DNA from: Metopolophium dirhodum
Lineage: Eukaryota > Arthropoda > Insecta > Hemiptera > Aphididae
Assembly (NCBI RefSeq): GCF_019925205.1
Contig: NC_083568.1
Coordinates: forward strand, 5,446,237 to 5,510,236
Length of the DNA stretch: 64,000 bases
Direction: 5' to 3'
The position numbers were made by a program, and so were the translations under genes. A model generated the notes under the pieces. It was not told the origin of the DNA. It worked only from the letters and a program-made list of their open reading frames with translations, and did no database searches. Shown here one piece after another: positions 12,883 to 27,377 of the stretch. How positions within the stretch are numbered: the first letter of the stretch is position 1; each line of letters opens with the position of its first letter.

Positions 12883-14999
12883 CATTAAGTATGTACATGT
12901 TTTCTATACAGTGCTCCGCGCAAGGTAGGAGGTACCTATATTTACCTACATGTAATTTACATACATATTTTATAATAATAAGAGTATATATTATTATACG
13001 ATTTAATATTCATATAAACTATTATAATATTATCATTATACCATATGCTGCTCGGGGTATACGGCGAAAGCATAATATGCGTACATAATAATATTTTCTC
13101 TCTAATAACATTATACGGATTTCGATCATTTGAATAATATATATTATTATTTCCTCCGAACATTATCATTTAACGCGTATCGAGTGCATACAGTTGACTC
13201 TTACTGCAGATTGCGTGCGAGGTTGAGATAATGTATTTTTTGTGCCGTGACCGGGATAGTTGTGTTTTTGAAAATAATTGTTTATTGTTATAGTACGAAT
13301 AACGAGCTGAAACCCCAAAAAGCCGTACAACACTGCAAGAGTTTTTTGTTTTTTTTTTCTGTTCGGTAAACGCGTCAGTGAAAAATAATTGTATTATTTC
13401 TCACTCGTTTCTTCTAAACCCGGGGACTGCAAGACGTACAATATAATGTTATTTTTCTACACCCCGGTTCGCTCATCGCGGACGAAATGCAGGTTATCCA
13501 CCTATAGGTTACAGGCGTTCGGTAGCTAAAACGATTTGAAACGTGGCTTTTAAAATACAATAAGACTGTGAAATCTGTGTAAAGCAGGTTTTCAATAAGA
13601 ACAGACCTTTTTTTTTTCGCGGATTTTTTACGGTTTCGTGAGATTTTGTATTTCAGATGGATCGGGCACACACAATATAATATAATATGGGTCGTGTTTT
13701 TTTTTTTTTGAATCGACAATGCGAAAAATAAAAAAAATACAAGTGAACAATTTTAGTGCTGCCTTTATATTACATTTATAATTCGTTGTGTTATTCGTCC
13801 GTTAGGGCTACCAGAGAAATACATTATATTGTGTTGAAACAGCGTTTAAACATATAATGTCACACTATTGTGGCGTCTGGCGCAGTGCTGTAACCCAAAA
13901 TATTAGCAAGCCAAATTATATTATGGTTGTGTACCATTTATTTTCTACCACGCTTTTTAGATTGCATCTGCAAATGAAAACGATTAGGTTATTATAGACA
14001 ATAATAATTTTATACGCGTGTTGCCATATTGTTCGTATGTTTTTCTAGTCATCATTACATGTATCCGTGCGCGTGGTTATGAACAATATGATGGCGCCTT
14101 GTGCAATTCTTCAAAATACCCATTCATTTCCACAATCATTCCACTAGAATCTCTTGTACAATAGAACCGGCCTCTTTCGCGCGCATGTATATATATATAT
14201 ATATTATCGGAAAATCAAAATGTCATTTCTCCGGTTGGTTTTCACTGTTGAAAAAACCAAATAGTTTTCTCGTTCAGACGAAAACCTAAAAATATAAAGC
14301 CGATTTCTTGAACGGCATTTTACGCTTCGGGTTTATGTAAATATTTTCGGATTATATACGAATATAATAATATGTATAGTATATCCGTACACGCGGAAAT
14401 GTATATACCGACGTTAGTTTTTTGTTTTGTTTTGTTTTATATGCACACACCGCCTTTAGCATTTAGGAACTATAAGCAAATTGGAAAAGTTCCTAGTCGA
14501 CATACTGTGAACTAGAGTCCCTGAACGGTTTTTTTTTTTTTTTTTGAAAATAGTTACATCATACACATATTATACGGAAAAAATATTTCCATATATCTGT
14601 TAGATAAGTCATGATTTAAAATTGAAAACAGCAAGCGAGTAGTGTATATATATATTATATTTTAGTACTTTCTAAAAATACTGATCGAAAAACAATGGCG
14701 TGGAGTACAATCAAAACTTTGATACGCAAATGGTGCGTAGGACGTTGCGCACTTTTTTAAAAAATTCGATTGCAATATCATACCATATTAGACAGTAGAC
14801 ACCTTGCAGAACACCACAATATCATAATCTGAGATTTTACGATTTTCATATTTGGCGTGTTTAAGATCATAATATTTTTCGTAGATATTATTATGTGCAG
14901 ATGAAAATATAAACCACACGAATCGTAATGGATGTAAATATATTGTATAACCAAATCCAGGTAAACCTCAGAAAACCATAAACATTTTATTATTATTTG

Positions 15000-15620
15000 T
15001 ACCTACATGCTACCAACTGTGTTTGGAGGGAATGGATTCCCGGAAGGAGTTCCTTTTAAAGGAGCCACGTTGAACGAATTCATTTTTATATAATAACATA
15101 AAGAACGTGGGACGAAACGAAATGTATATATGTATACTATTAATCCAAAGAAAAAGTACTTACATTTTCCGATCCTTCAAAATTTTAAATCATCCCACGA
15201 GTGGAGACTGTATATAATATACTCTTTACAGATACACTGCACAATTTTAAAAGCAATATTATATTTTTTAATTGTTGTAGATATATCATGTCAGTATAAA
15301 TAAAAACCTATAACAAAAATAAGAAATTTAAAATTTAAAAATGTAAAGTACCTACCGATGTTATTTATTATCAAGCAGTTGTCTCAATACTAAATTACAG
15401 TCATTAAAAAATTGGCATTTCGTAATTTTCCCGTCATTTCACTTTTTTATTTTTTACACCGAGGAACTAAGAAAGGAACTTGGTTTTCTATAAAAAAACA
15501 GCAAAAAGGACGAATTCCTTTTTTTTTTTTTTTTTTTAAAAACTACAACAAGGAACGGAACGAATTCATTTTATTTTAAAAAGAACGAAGAACGGAACGA
15601 ATTCCTATATTTTGTGTGGA
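15000..15620. repeat. Diverged GAACGAATTC-motif repeat cluster
   Basis: The word GAACGGAACGAATTC occurs twice, at 15553-15567 and 15590-15604. Related words (GAACGAATTC near 15074, GGACGAATTCC near 15508, GGAATGGATTCC near 15029) occur across about 600 bp and include reverse-complement-like arms (GGAGTTCCTTTT near 15047). A T20 run sits at 15518-15537. The pattern suggests an old, degenerated mobile element with an imperfect inverted-repeat structure, but I cannot place its ends or assign a family. No coding capacity is visible. Confidence 0.35.
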
Positions 15621-17445
15621 ACGTGCCAAACATCGGGACTACCAGTTTATACATTGTAATAATAATAATAATAATAATAATACGAACGCAGTCAATTCGA
15701 ATCGGCCGTGTGCGTATAGAGTATAAGTAAACGAAATGTACAAAACTGCAGCACTGATGACGGTCGTTTCGTTATAATATTGTGCCATCGAATATTCTGC
15801 GCGGCGCACTCTTACTCGTCCGAAAATCGAATGAAAAAAAAAATTAAAAAGGAAAATTACAAAATATTTTTTCCTCTCGCGGCGATGATCGATGGGAAGG
15901 AAAAAAAATCGTCGAATTTGACATACATAATAATGGACATCGTTTAGTCGACCCGACTGCATCCACGCGTGCGCACACGACACTCGACTGTATATATAGG
16001 TACCTACCTACCTACATCTGTATATATATATACATTCAAATATTATCACAACGTTACGATTCGTATTTTGTAATATCCTTTACGCCGCGGTGAGTCCGAC
16101 TATACATAGACGTGGTCGATACGACTGTTATGCGTGTACCTATATGTATACAGAGTGTTCCACGAGCCGCGTACCTCCGTATATACATACGTATATTAAT
16201 ATACCATTTTACGGGGACCCCGTCGTCTGGTAATCCGTCTTCTGTAAAAAAAAAAAAAAAACCTTCCGTTCAAATGACGTGGCACTATATTATAATATAC
16301 AATAATAATAATAATAATAAATAAAAATAATACGTAATGTGCGCCGCCGTATATAGGTATAATATTATTATACCGTCGTGCACGCGATTGTGATCGCCGC
16401 CGATAAGTGGCGGTGCGGTTGTGTGTTATTATTATTATTATTATTATGGATACCGTCTGTGGAGGCACCCCCCCACGAACCCGCGACGGACGCTCGGGCC
16501 GACTTTTCGGGTCTCTCGTCGTCGGCTAAACGAAATCCGTTTGTTTTGTTTCTCGGACGAGGATTAACGCCATCGCAGGTGCAGGCCGTATATCAGATGA
16601 CGGCGGTGACGGTATAATAATGCGATGGTCATAATATATGCATTATATTATAATATATTGTATATTGTTTTGTTTCCCGAATCTGCGCGATGGGGTAAGG
16701 GAGGGGGGAGGGGGTGAATTCTGTCCCTCTATTTTCAGAGTCTCGTCCACCGCATCGAACGCAGCGGACTTTTCAAAATATTATCGCATATTCTATCGCG
16801 ACATAGATATTATACGCTCGGCAGAATGTCTTGCAAATGCGCGGTAGACCTTGTTTTTGAATTTTACATTTTTCATCAAATTGTAAGATATAATAATATT
16901 GCCGCGACAGAATAAATTCGTTTTTCCGGTGGACGAGGCGACCAAATTTTGCCGCAGTATAAAAACAAATCTGTCGTTAAACTGCACACGAGACTCGAAT
17001 GAAGAAAATGTAAGTAGTTTGAAAATATGTATACAGCAGTAGCGGTGGTCCGCGGCGGCGGGAAAAGAGGAAAATTGAGAATCCACTGCCGAACGAAAAA
17101 AGTTTCCAACGCCAGAAAATTATCACCCGAATTACGCTACACCTTCTATATTTTTCTCTAATTTAAACTTTAAGAGGGACGATCAAACAAATACTCTTAC
17201 CCCTCGCACCCACCGCGGTAGTCGACTCCTGCAGCCGACTTACAGATTAGATGTTGATTAATTTTTAATATATTATTATTATACTGAACGACGTGTCGCC
17301 TTCATGTACTCCAGCAGTCGGGTCGCTGCGTATTAGTCTTGTCGGGAAATTTTTACACGGTACACAATATATATACAGGGGGCTTAATATATTATAGGTA
17401 CGTGAAAAATACACGGAGAACGGAAGAAATAACGCAGAGAGGAGT

Positions 17446-17448
<3 letters not shown>

Positions 17449-17504
<56 letters not shown>

Positions 17505-17518
17505 GAGAGATAGAGAGA
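17449..17518. repeat. (GA)n microsatellite
   Basis: Pure GA from 17449 to 17501, then slightly interrupted GA to about 17518. This is one of the longest purine tracts in the window; the Arg-Glu frame across it is an artefact. Confidence 0.95.
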
Positions 17519-19996
17519 TATAATATGTAACTCGACGTCATAAATAATAAGAGCGGTCGACTATAATAGAAACCTGTACTACGCGTCCTTGGATATTAAA
17601 ATTCGGTAGAAAAAAAAAAACTACTCGGCGAGGAAGAAGCAGTAAATCGTCTACGACGTTGCGTGCCGTTTGCCGTTGTTGACCCCCCCACGAGGCATGT
17701 GTACCATTATAACTATATTATATTGTATAATATAATAGTATAATGAAATGATGTATAATATGTCCCATACTTCAGTATGTACAATATATACCTACGCATT
17801 AAATACGTTTAGGCTTATCAAACTGTGTGTGAAAATGACCACGGGATTTGCCGTCGAAATGATTATTATATTATTTTCATTGGTCTCGTTTTTAAATGAT
17901 TAGACCATAACGTTATCGTAATATTATAACACCGAGTACCTGTACAAACTACAAAATATACCTATTCTCACAGAGAGAGACCGAGAGCTTATTTTTGAAA
18001 GTAAGTTCCCCGATCACAGCAGTTCAAAATATCACTCAAACTTTTGGGGGGACGGACGGGGTTTGCAGGTATAGGTGGCGAACGTACGTTTTTCGATATT
18101 TTAAGGTGACAGCGGGCCCAAAAAATGTAATACCGACTTGGTTAATATTGATCAACCTATATAACATAAAACCCATAAACAATGTTATAATATTTGTTTT
18201 AAAAAAAAGCTCTCATTTGAGAGACGATATTTTGAATACTAGTTGTAGATGTTATATGCGTGTGTTTAATTAACTGCACTACTGCACTGACACGCGAGTT
18301 CACATATTATACTATACAAGTTTTTTCTCGACATTCGGTTTTTAATAGGTTCCACGTAATATAATTATTTGATGCATTATAATATACGCCCTGTGTGAAA
18401 TTCGTCAGACGTATAATATTATATGGGCGCACTTCTTTATAAAATTAATATATATTTGTACGTGCCAACAGTATTCCACAGAGGGAGGTTTTTAATCGAT
18501 GCCCTTGCACTTGTACCGTAGTGTAATAATTTATAACGACAACGATATTTATTCGAATTCGTCATAGTGTATGCTATTCGTGAGGGGGGAAAAAAAATAA
18601 GGAATATTGTCTACGGCGCGGGCACCTGCTTAACAGGCAGGTATTAATAATGCAGCATTATATAGGTATATTAACATGAATATATCGAAAAAAAATAATA
18701 CTATGATAATATATTGTTATAAATGACAGGTATAAAAATATTATTAAAAGTTTATACTTTATTATGACCTAGTCTGAGAGAATATTATCGTGGATAATAA
18801 AACGCGTAGGTTTGGAGGGGATCATCGCGTTTGGAATGGTGAAACCGATTTAACCCATTGCAGAGAATCCGACGTGATGCTCTTAGCATGGCTTTTGTAC
18901 CGGACTTATTAATAGTAAATTTGTGTGGCGGTCGTGGAGTATACGTAAAGATTAAACATAAAAAAATTAGTTTTATTTTCGTCGCTGTCATTTTCAATTA
19001 TTTATTTCTAAAACGTATAAATCTAGCGGTAACCATTAGAGATTTTCACTTATCCCACACTATTCACATGAGAGGCATAATCTATTATAATATTCTAGTC
19101 CACATAATATAATTTCTTGTTCACTCTGCAACATATAATATATTATGTTATAATATTATATCATAAACTATATAGAGGTAGGTAGTCGTATTTTTATAAT
19201 ATTATGTTGTCATGTGTTTTTAATTTAAGTATCCTAAACTTTGCTGTATACTAAAAATTAAAATTTATCGCGTTTCACATTAACGTAAATTAACTGTTAA
19301 ATGTTATAATATGTTCGCGTGATGAAACATCATATTATATGAAAAACAAATTAGGTAAATTGTATATGCGCGTTTTAAAAAAAAAAAAATAGAAAAACAC
19401 CGAAAATTATAATAATATTGTGTATGGACAACAATATGCGTACAGATTAAACATGTAGGTATAAGACTAAGCCGATTGATTGACCGTGGTTACGTCGGTA
19501 AAAAATACAAGGTATCCGCTTATAGGTACCATACATGCGGCGCGCACACACAGACCATAATATTATATTATCATAACCGCCGTGTCCGTAAGAACTTAAC
19601 CGTAAAAGTTAAGATGTTATATTTTAATCGTATATACCTACATATAATATAATATATAATGGGTATAAATTCACGTCTCATTGGATGTATTTACGCGTTA
19701 TGCTAAGGGGAAAAAATGGAAAACGTCAACGTATGTGCGCGCAGGCGACTATAAAGTTTTTTCGTGTAATATATATATCTATGTACGTATATATATATAT
19801 ATATACATATCATATGTCTGCGCATAATAGGACTCTGAGGGAAAACGACGGAATGGAGAGAAAAAAAATCTGTTGTATCTTTTACAGGCCGAGACGTTGA
19901 AGTATTATTAAATAAAATTCAATATATAAATGTGTGTGGTTGTGTATCTATGTGTATAATACATATAACACACACTGTATATATTATTATATATAT

Positions 19997-20000
<4 letters not shown>

Positions 20001-20042
<42 letters not shown>
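20001..20042. repeat. (CA)n microsatellite
   Basis: About 21 perfect CA units, flanked upstream by TATATA-rich sequence. Confidence 0.95.
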
Positions 20043-20046
<4 letters not shown>

Positions 20047-23000
20047 TAATGTAACACTGTCAGCCCAGCGGTGGATAAATAATCAATCAATTAGGATTAC
20101 CAGTGGCGGCGGCCCCGCTGGATTGGCAACTGGATCTCCCACAGGCCACACTTCACCGGATTAGTGGCTCTATTATTCATTGCCTCTCCGTCCGTATACC
20201 TCCGCTCGCGCGTATATATACCTCCGTCGTTTCTTTTAAACGGCAGTGTGAGAGCGACGGAGATAGATAGAGAGAGAGAGAGAGTGGGAGAGAGAGAGAC
20301 GGAGAGAGCCAGCGAGGGATCGAGACGAGGAGACGGTAGTGTTTTTTTTTTTTTTTAAAGACATTTCGGAAGCCGGCCCACGAATTATCTCGTCCGCATA
20401 AAATAAAACATAATATTACATTCGTGTGTGAATGCGCATTATATAATATATTATAAGAAAATAAAAATAAAATACGTTTCATATATAATATCTAATACCA
20501 TTATACGGACGACATTCCTCATAGTCAAACGCACACCACGCTGAGAGCATTTGTTTCGCGTGTGCGCCACAACACGATAACACACGAAACCGAATCGCGT
20601 AGTCGGTGCACCTACATAATATGACGAACGGTCGTTTCGGGTATATCCTTCGACGATGTATATATGTATATTGTTATTACCGATCATCGTGACGGCGGAC
20701 GGTCCGATTTATATATGGCGACCGACGTATATTATGTTATTATAATGGCTGGCATACGTACCTTACCGGTCGCGTTTTGTTTTTTATTCGTCTGTTCGCC
20801 GTTTTAATCTCCCGCCGCGAGGTTTGCACGGTCTTTGCCTCCCCCCCCCCCCCGGCGGGATAACTGCTCCGAACGTCCGAAAAACAGGAAGCCGATAATA
20901 TTTCTGTACACGCAATGTACCTACATCATCGGCTAGCGCATGCGTGTAGTCGTCCCCACATACCCTATAATATAAGCGCGTCATATTATAATATGTATTC
21001 TCGTGCGACACGACCACGGAACTGTATACTATGGAACGCGCATTGGGGAAAAAAAAAAAAAAAAAACTGTCCCGCCCTAGTAGGCTGTCATTTTGATTCT
21101 TCTCGTAGAATAAACAATAAAAATTATCTGCGAGATATGCGATAATTTTTGCTATCGTACAAAGAGTTAAGATACCACTCACGGGCAAAAGGTATTAACT
21201 GCGAATACCACCGGTATATACAACTGATATTTGGTAGGAGATGAGCTAATAAAATAATAATTCAATCAATGACAAATCATCGATAGGAACACTAACGGAA
21301 TCAAAACGGCGGCCCTGGATATAGGGACACTTATTTCAATACATGAACTGTATATACAATGCGCCTTCGATGCATAGAGTTCAGCGGACACGACACGGTC
21401 GCATGGCACACATGGTCGTATACGACTCTCTCGGGCCCCGGAGACGACGACCGGAAACGCCCGACGGATCCGCGGTAGATTTATTAACCGGACGGTCGAC
21501 GGATTCGCGAGTGTTGCAGCTAACGACGATATGATCATACATATTAGTGTATTACTACGATCAAGGTGTATATGTATAGAATATATCCACCTTGACTATG
21601 ATAGTATTTTCGTTGTACAGCGGTTTATTGTATTATTAATATTGTTATTGTGTTACGCGTTGCGAAATGATTTCTGCGGACGTTTGTGCGTCGTTCTATA
21701 TTATATTATACGCGACATATATAATTCTGTTGTCGTCCATAATCGTTGCGGTTTTCATTGAGGCGGGAAAACAAATCGTTTTGGCCACATCGACAAAAAG
21801 AAAAACGCGAACGTAAACGACATAACATATTATTATTATTATTATTATTATCGTAGGTAGGTAACAGCTTATTATTTTTATACGCGCATCGTATATGTAT
21901 ACAAAGACACGGAAATGTGTATAATCGATTCTTTAATCGGCCGTGTTCAAGCATATATAATATAGGGCAACTCCGAATCTCCCCACTTCGGTGGAAAATT
22001 AATTAATACGTTTTTCCGACATCATTGAGAAAAAACAAACCGTAGCTGCAGGAATCAAGGACGAGGTGTATTTATAAACATTCGGTCGGTGCAGAAATGT
22101 AAATACACGTGTTGAATCGCGCGAGCGTTCATTGAATTCGGTTTTAAAAGCTCCGAGACTCTAATTCCCAATATATACAATATATATCAATAGGTACCTA
22201 CGCGTATATACACCGAAATCGCCGCGGAGTACAGCGTAAGTACAGCGATGATGTATAATATGGTGTTGGATGAAAGGAGCGCACGGTGCAGCGGTATAAT
22301 GCGCAAACACACAAACGGTCGTACAAGTACACGCGAAACCGAATTTTGCCGACTCGCGTTTTCCATTAATCAAACCCGACGTGGTCGGGCGGGCGGGGAA
22401 AGCCGCGGCGGAAAACGAGCGTACACAAGTCGCCTACTTCATACCGTCCGCGGTGTATACAACCCCATCCTCTCAGACCGCGCTAACTGTATATATCCGC
22501 CTGCTCCGCGCCCCCCCCCCCCTCCCCCACGCAACAAATCCAGACGCATCGGTAACCATTTCGCATTGTGCAGTGTGTGCGCTGCGCGTGTGAGTGCCCG
22601 CGAGGATTTTCCGGATTTCCCAAACGAGCCCGGAGGCGGCGGTAATGGGTTATGGGGGAAAAAATTCTCCGCCAGCGAATATCATTCTCTTTGATGACGT
22701 TACCCGCGAAACGCTTCTGCCACACACACCCTCCCCGCAGCGCGCCTGCACACACATATTATGACTCCATCATTTTTCCGTTTACAGCCCCGACGTGCAG
22801 CGGTATGCGCCGTGTTCTTATTATATACATTTATAAACGTAAATATATATATCGTCTGTGATCCCGTGACGGGTATTACTCTATTATATAACATTTCTGT
22901 CCGTGTGTGGGTGTGGTGGGAGGGCGAGTAGGAGAATATGAAGAACGATAGCTGTCGCGGGCACGACCGTTTTGTCGGTCGGTGGTCGCGGTGGCAAGAG

Positions 23001-26000
23001 GAAATGGGCTCCGGTTAAACGTGCGACAAACCAGACTCGCTGGACGTTATTTGACCGTAATTGTAGTAATATATTATAAGTCGAATTGATGAGCGGCCGG
23101 TTACATTTTGAAACGCGTAACAGATCAAAACATACTGAAATGACCATCCGACATATTATATTGTGTCCCGCACTCTCGCGCACGCGTATTATATTATTAT
23201 TATTATTTATTTCCGCAGGACGTATATACTATATATAACTATATAATATTATGCATGTGTCATGGACTTCGTTTACTATATCGAGTTTTGGTATGGTGAT
23301 TGTTTTGGACAGATATCCACGATATCGACATTTTCGTGGTGCAGGTCGACCATAACGTACGTGTCTAAACGTATAGGTAAATATTATTATATTTACCAAA
23401 TAGGTGATAAATACAGAACATTATTGTACGGAAACAAAGTGTATGCGAAACCAAATTCAGCACACAAGCCCGTTAACGATCTTCGTTGCGGTATATAGCC
23501 TGCACCCGATGTACCATATTTTGAAACTAAACGATATTCCGAAACGCGCGCCGCCGCCTAGTTCGGAAATTGAAATATCACATTAGGTCGTATTGTAGCA
23601 ATAATAATATATATATATATATATAGGTACTTAATAGAAAATAATCGATTGGCATTCAACTCACGACGGCCTCTCCAATCGTCCGTAATGGGTATGTAAA
23701 ATCAACAAGTACATTATGTATGTATAAATGTATATAATATATATATATAATTATACACGTCCCCGGTACTGCAGTCTCCTAGTTATGACCATTTGGATTT
23801 GTAATAATTCTTTCGAGTTTGATTTACGTCAGTTATTCGTATCGAGAATTGCGCACTTGTCAACCGCATCACGTATGGTCTTTATTTATTGCATGTGCGC
23901 TCGCGCGCGCTCGATGTACATTGTCCATGTCCATATGTAGGTTAATGGGAAAATATTAGGTTGACTGAACCAAATAAATGTTTCTGTGCGAGTCGTTGAG
24001 GTCTTGTTGGCGAATCAACACGGCGCGGCGTCACAAAAACGGCCAATCGCGCACGCACGCACCCACCCACCCACCCGCGTATATTAATATGAATTTATGG
24101 CATAAGACATTATTATGTAAACGTTCGTAAACGCAAAGTACAATAGTACCTGCTTCAGTGCTTCCATTTGCACGCGTACTAGAATAACGACATACCTACG
24201 ACTCTGCACGCGTACAATATTGTTATACACCTATTTTTACTCGTACAGAGGTATTTGTCTCGATCGTACCGTGTGGAAAGTTTGCTGCTGTGGAAACTAA
24301 AATACGCACACTCTACATTATGCTGCGCGCACCCCGCGTTCGACGTGTGATGTACATATTATTATTATTATTATTATTATTATTTATATAATTATTATTA
24401 TTATTATCGTACGTTTTGTGTGCGGGAGAAGAAAGCCAAAGAAAAAGTCCCTACCGCGCCCTGTAGGTCACAGCGAGCACTTTACGGTTTGTAAGTACAC
24501 GTTAATTAATTTGCGGAGGATATAGTTTCAATGTTATTAAAAGTCTTACCAGGAAATATTTCCGTGTTATATTGTTTTCCGTCGCCCTAACGGCGATATA
24601 CGATTCTTCGCGTACGACCATTTACACGCGCGTGGTATCGCGGTATGTACTGTGGTATCATATATGTATATGTACAGACAGTGCGCCCCCCCCCCTAGGT
24701 GTCGCGTAATTTATAACGCGGCTATTTAATCTCGACAATACACATTATTTTTACACGTTTATCGCACTATTATGTTTCGTTTAGTTCGAATTTATCTAAC
24801 GGTAATGCGCGTTTAAGCACAATATAGGTACATCGATGCATTGTAATAACTAATATATGAGTACCTATACTTACTCTATTTATACCCGGCTACGTTTTCA
24901 CAAAAATAATAAATGTATTTATTCAAATTGTTCGTATCTTCAATGGCGATTTTTATTATTTATTTTTTAGCTGCAGTACCTATGGGTATTATGATACATA
25001 TTATGAGTCAATAATATCATAACAATAGACGTCGCCTAGGTATGATTTAACTATGTTTTAGTAATCATACTATACATATACCGACCCGATGGATGGCTAT
25101 CCTCCTTCTCCCGACACCAAAACTATTACAGGTAGGTTATGTTACATTATAATATACACGTCACATATTATTAATCGTTTTTATTTTTATAAAATATTAT
25201 AGCATTGCAGACACAGAAAAATGTCTTTTTTCAAAAGTCGCAAAACGTATTAATTCTCATTATATATATAAATATATACCTTCATTATTGATTATAAGGT
25301 GCATGCCAAATTAAACGTTTTTATACCCATTAAACAATATGGTTGGGCTAACCGTACGGATGACGAGACATTTTAGGGTGGTAACCCACCGCACTAACAC
25401 TGGACACATTATGTTTACCGTTTAATACATTGATACATAATATTATAACAGTTTCGACGATAACTTTTATATGGAATAACGAAATACAATTAATATTGGC
25501 TATAATTAAAGCATTAAAATAGGTGGACAGGATACGGACACCAGGTGTTTGGCACCCGTCTCGCTTCGATAATCTCGGTGCATAATGGACGATGGTAGTT
25601 ATGGTGGTGTATTGCAAATTTTAAAACAATGATCAAAGTAGGTACTTATATTATTATTGCATTCAAGCGACGGTTAAGTATGAACGTCATAAACGATATA
25701 TTGTCGTGAGACGTTATCATAATTATTAAATATTTAATTATTTTGAGATATCTATTTAGTATTTATGTAGGTATAATAATATTAAAACATAGCTAAATTA
25801 TTAATAAATAGTCTTGAGCAGCTAATAAGCGAGGGGAAAATTATGACCTTGCAGTTAAGTCAGGTTAGACGTATGCAAAAAAAAAAACAGTCGTAATTTG
25901 TGAAAATATTCGATTTTATTGATAGGGGACTTTTAAGCTTATTGAATTACCATCGTAATATAAATAAATAATAAATATTATATTATATTATATTATGTTT

Positions 26001-26229
26001 GTAACTAACTTACAATATAAATTATATTATAGCAGATCTTAAAATTAAAATCTTCAGACAAGCTGGACAGTACATCTTCAACATAACTGGCCACCAAATA
26101 AAATAAAAACACATTGTATAAAAAAAAATTTAAAGGAAAAAGGAAAATAGTGTTTTATAGAAAACAAACAGTACATTATACTGTGCTATTATATAGGTTT
26201 TGTGAAAAGTGTTTTTGTTTGTTTTTAAC

Positions 26230-26251
26230 GGGGGGGGGGGGGTGGGGGGGG
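26230..26251. repeat. G-run pair (G13-T-G8)
   Basis: Two G runs separated by one T, a possible quadruplex-forming site or a sequencing-sensitive homopolymer. Confidence 0.85.
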
Positions 26252-27044
26252 ATTTATGATTTGCATGCAGGTTAGGTAAGTACTGGTATCGCCTTAAACA
26301 GGAACCGGGCAGAATCACTCACGGCGTCCACTTCGCGGGCATTTTAGATGTAAAATATTCATCGACTTGATATCGCACACAAACCCTCGGCGGGACGTGT
26401 GAAAAGAAAAGAAATAAAAATAATAACTGTTTTTATGCCGACGGTGATATTTTTTCGCGACATATCACGGCGACGAGGGGACAATGACGTCGTATCCCGA
26501 GTGCGGACTTCCCACGGCACCACGTGAAAATATAATATTGTATCGTATCGCCGAGGGAAAAAAAAAACAAATAAGTACCGTAATCATTATCGCCGCCGAC
26601 TCGGCGCGTCTTCGCGAAAATAAGTGCGTAGGGTACACATTTACTATATAATATAGTACATTAATAATGTATACAAATATAGTGCATAAGTATTGTGTGA
26701 TAATAATACGCGTGCATACTTCTGCAGCGGGGGCAATCATCGTTTCTCCGGCAAAGTGGTGTTTTCAATAAACGACAGCGTTATTAACGAGCGTACTTAA
26801 AACCGTCGAACTCCACCGGTGTCCCGCGCGGCGGCGGCGGCGGCGGCGCTCTGCAAACGCATTTTATATAGGTTATACACTTGTGTACACTGTTATAATA
26901 CCACCTCCACCTCCACCGGCACCGCCACATCGCCTCCACGGCGTGCCAAAACGCTGCGTCGTCGTCGCCCCTTGTATGACATATTATTATAATAACAGTG
27001 CGTATTGTCTGTCGCGTACACGTGACGCAGCGTACAACGTGTAC

Positions 27045-27047
<3 letters not shown>

Positions 27048-27100
<53 letters not shown>
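27048..27100. repeat. (GT)n microsatellite
   Basis: About 26 perfect TG units. It is followed about 30 bp later by (TTA)n/(TTG)n runs at 27123-27147 and by a further (TTA)n tract at 27346-27377. Confidence 0.95.
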
Positions 27101-27102
<2 letters not shown>

Positions 27103-27344
27103 AATCGTCTTTGTTTTATACGTTATTATTATTATTGTTGTTGTTGTTTATGACGGTCCGCCGCCCGGTTTGACGCCGCGCAATTATTAATCGTCGAAAT
27201 TAATCCGGGAGAGACGACGATTCGGATTTTTTTAATTGAGTTAATGGTTTTTTACGGGGGCTACCGTCTTGACGACGACGGCGACACCGCTGCAGTGATA
27301 CGAGACCATTACTACGGCCACACGAAAACGACTACTACACACAA

Positions 27345-27345
<1 letters not shown>

Positions 27346-27377
<32 letters not shown>
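27346..27377. repeat. (TTA)n microsatellite
   Basis: About ten TTA units in AT-rich surroundings. Confidence 0.9.

Larger units (their letters stand above)
6661..14990. other. Gene-free AT-rich DNA with GC-rich patches
   Basis: I recognise no gene. It contains two (CA)n tracts about 185 bp apart (7974-8025 and 8209-8247), a (GT)n tract (12846-12880), a C15 run (11183-11197), a T16 run (6686-6701) and A/T homopolymers near 10587, 11672 and 14530. GC- and CpG-rich patches lie at about 8925-9060 and 10990-11470; the latter holds GGC/GCC trinucleotide runs. Around 9021-9049 there is a cluster of TAATTA-like core sequences. A 20-base string at 6891-6910 resembles the end of the inverted-repeat element at 57791. 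Confidence 0.65.

Noticed and set aside
20095..20165. hAT end (CAGTGGCGGCGGCCCC at about 20101)
   Set aside because: Starts like some hAT termini but has no matching right end or 8 bp duplication nearby.
22248..22694. 148-codon plus-strand frame
   Set aside because: One of the longest frames here, but it lies in a GC-rich patch, includes a proline run from a C homopolymer and matches no family I know.
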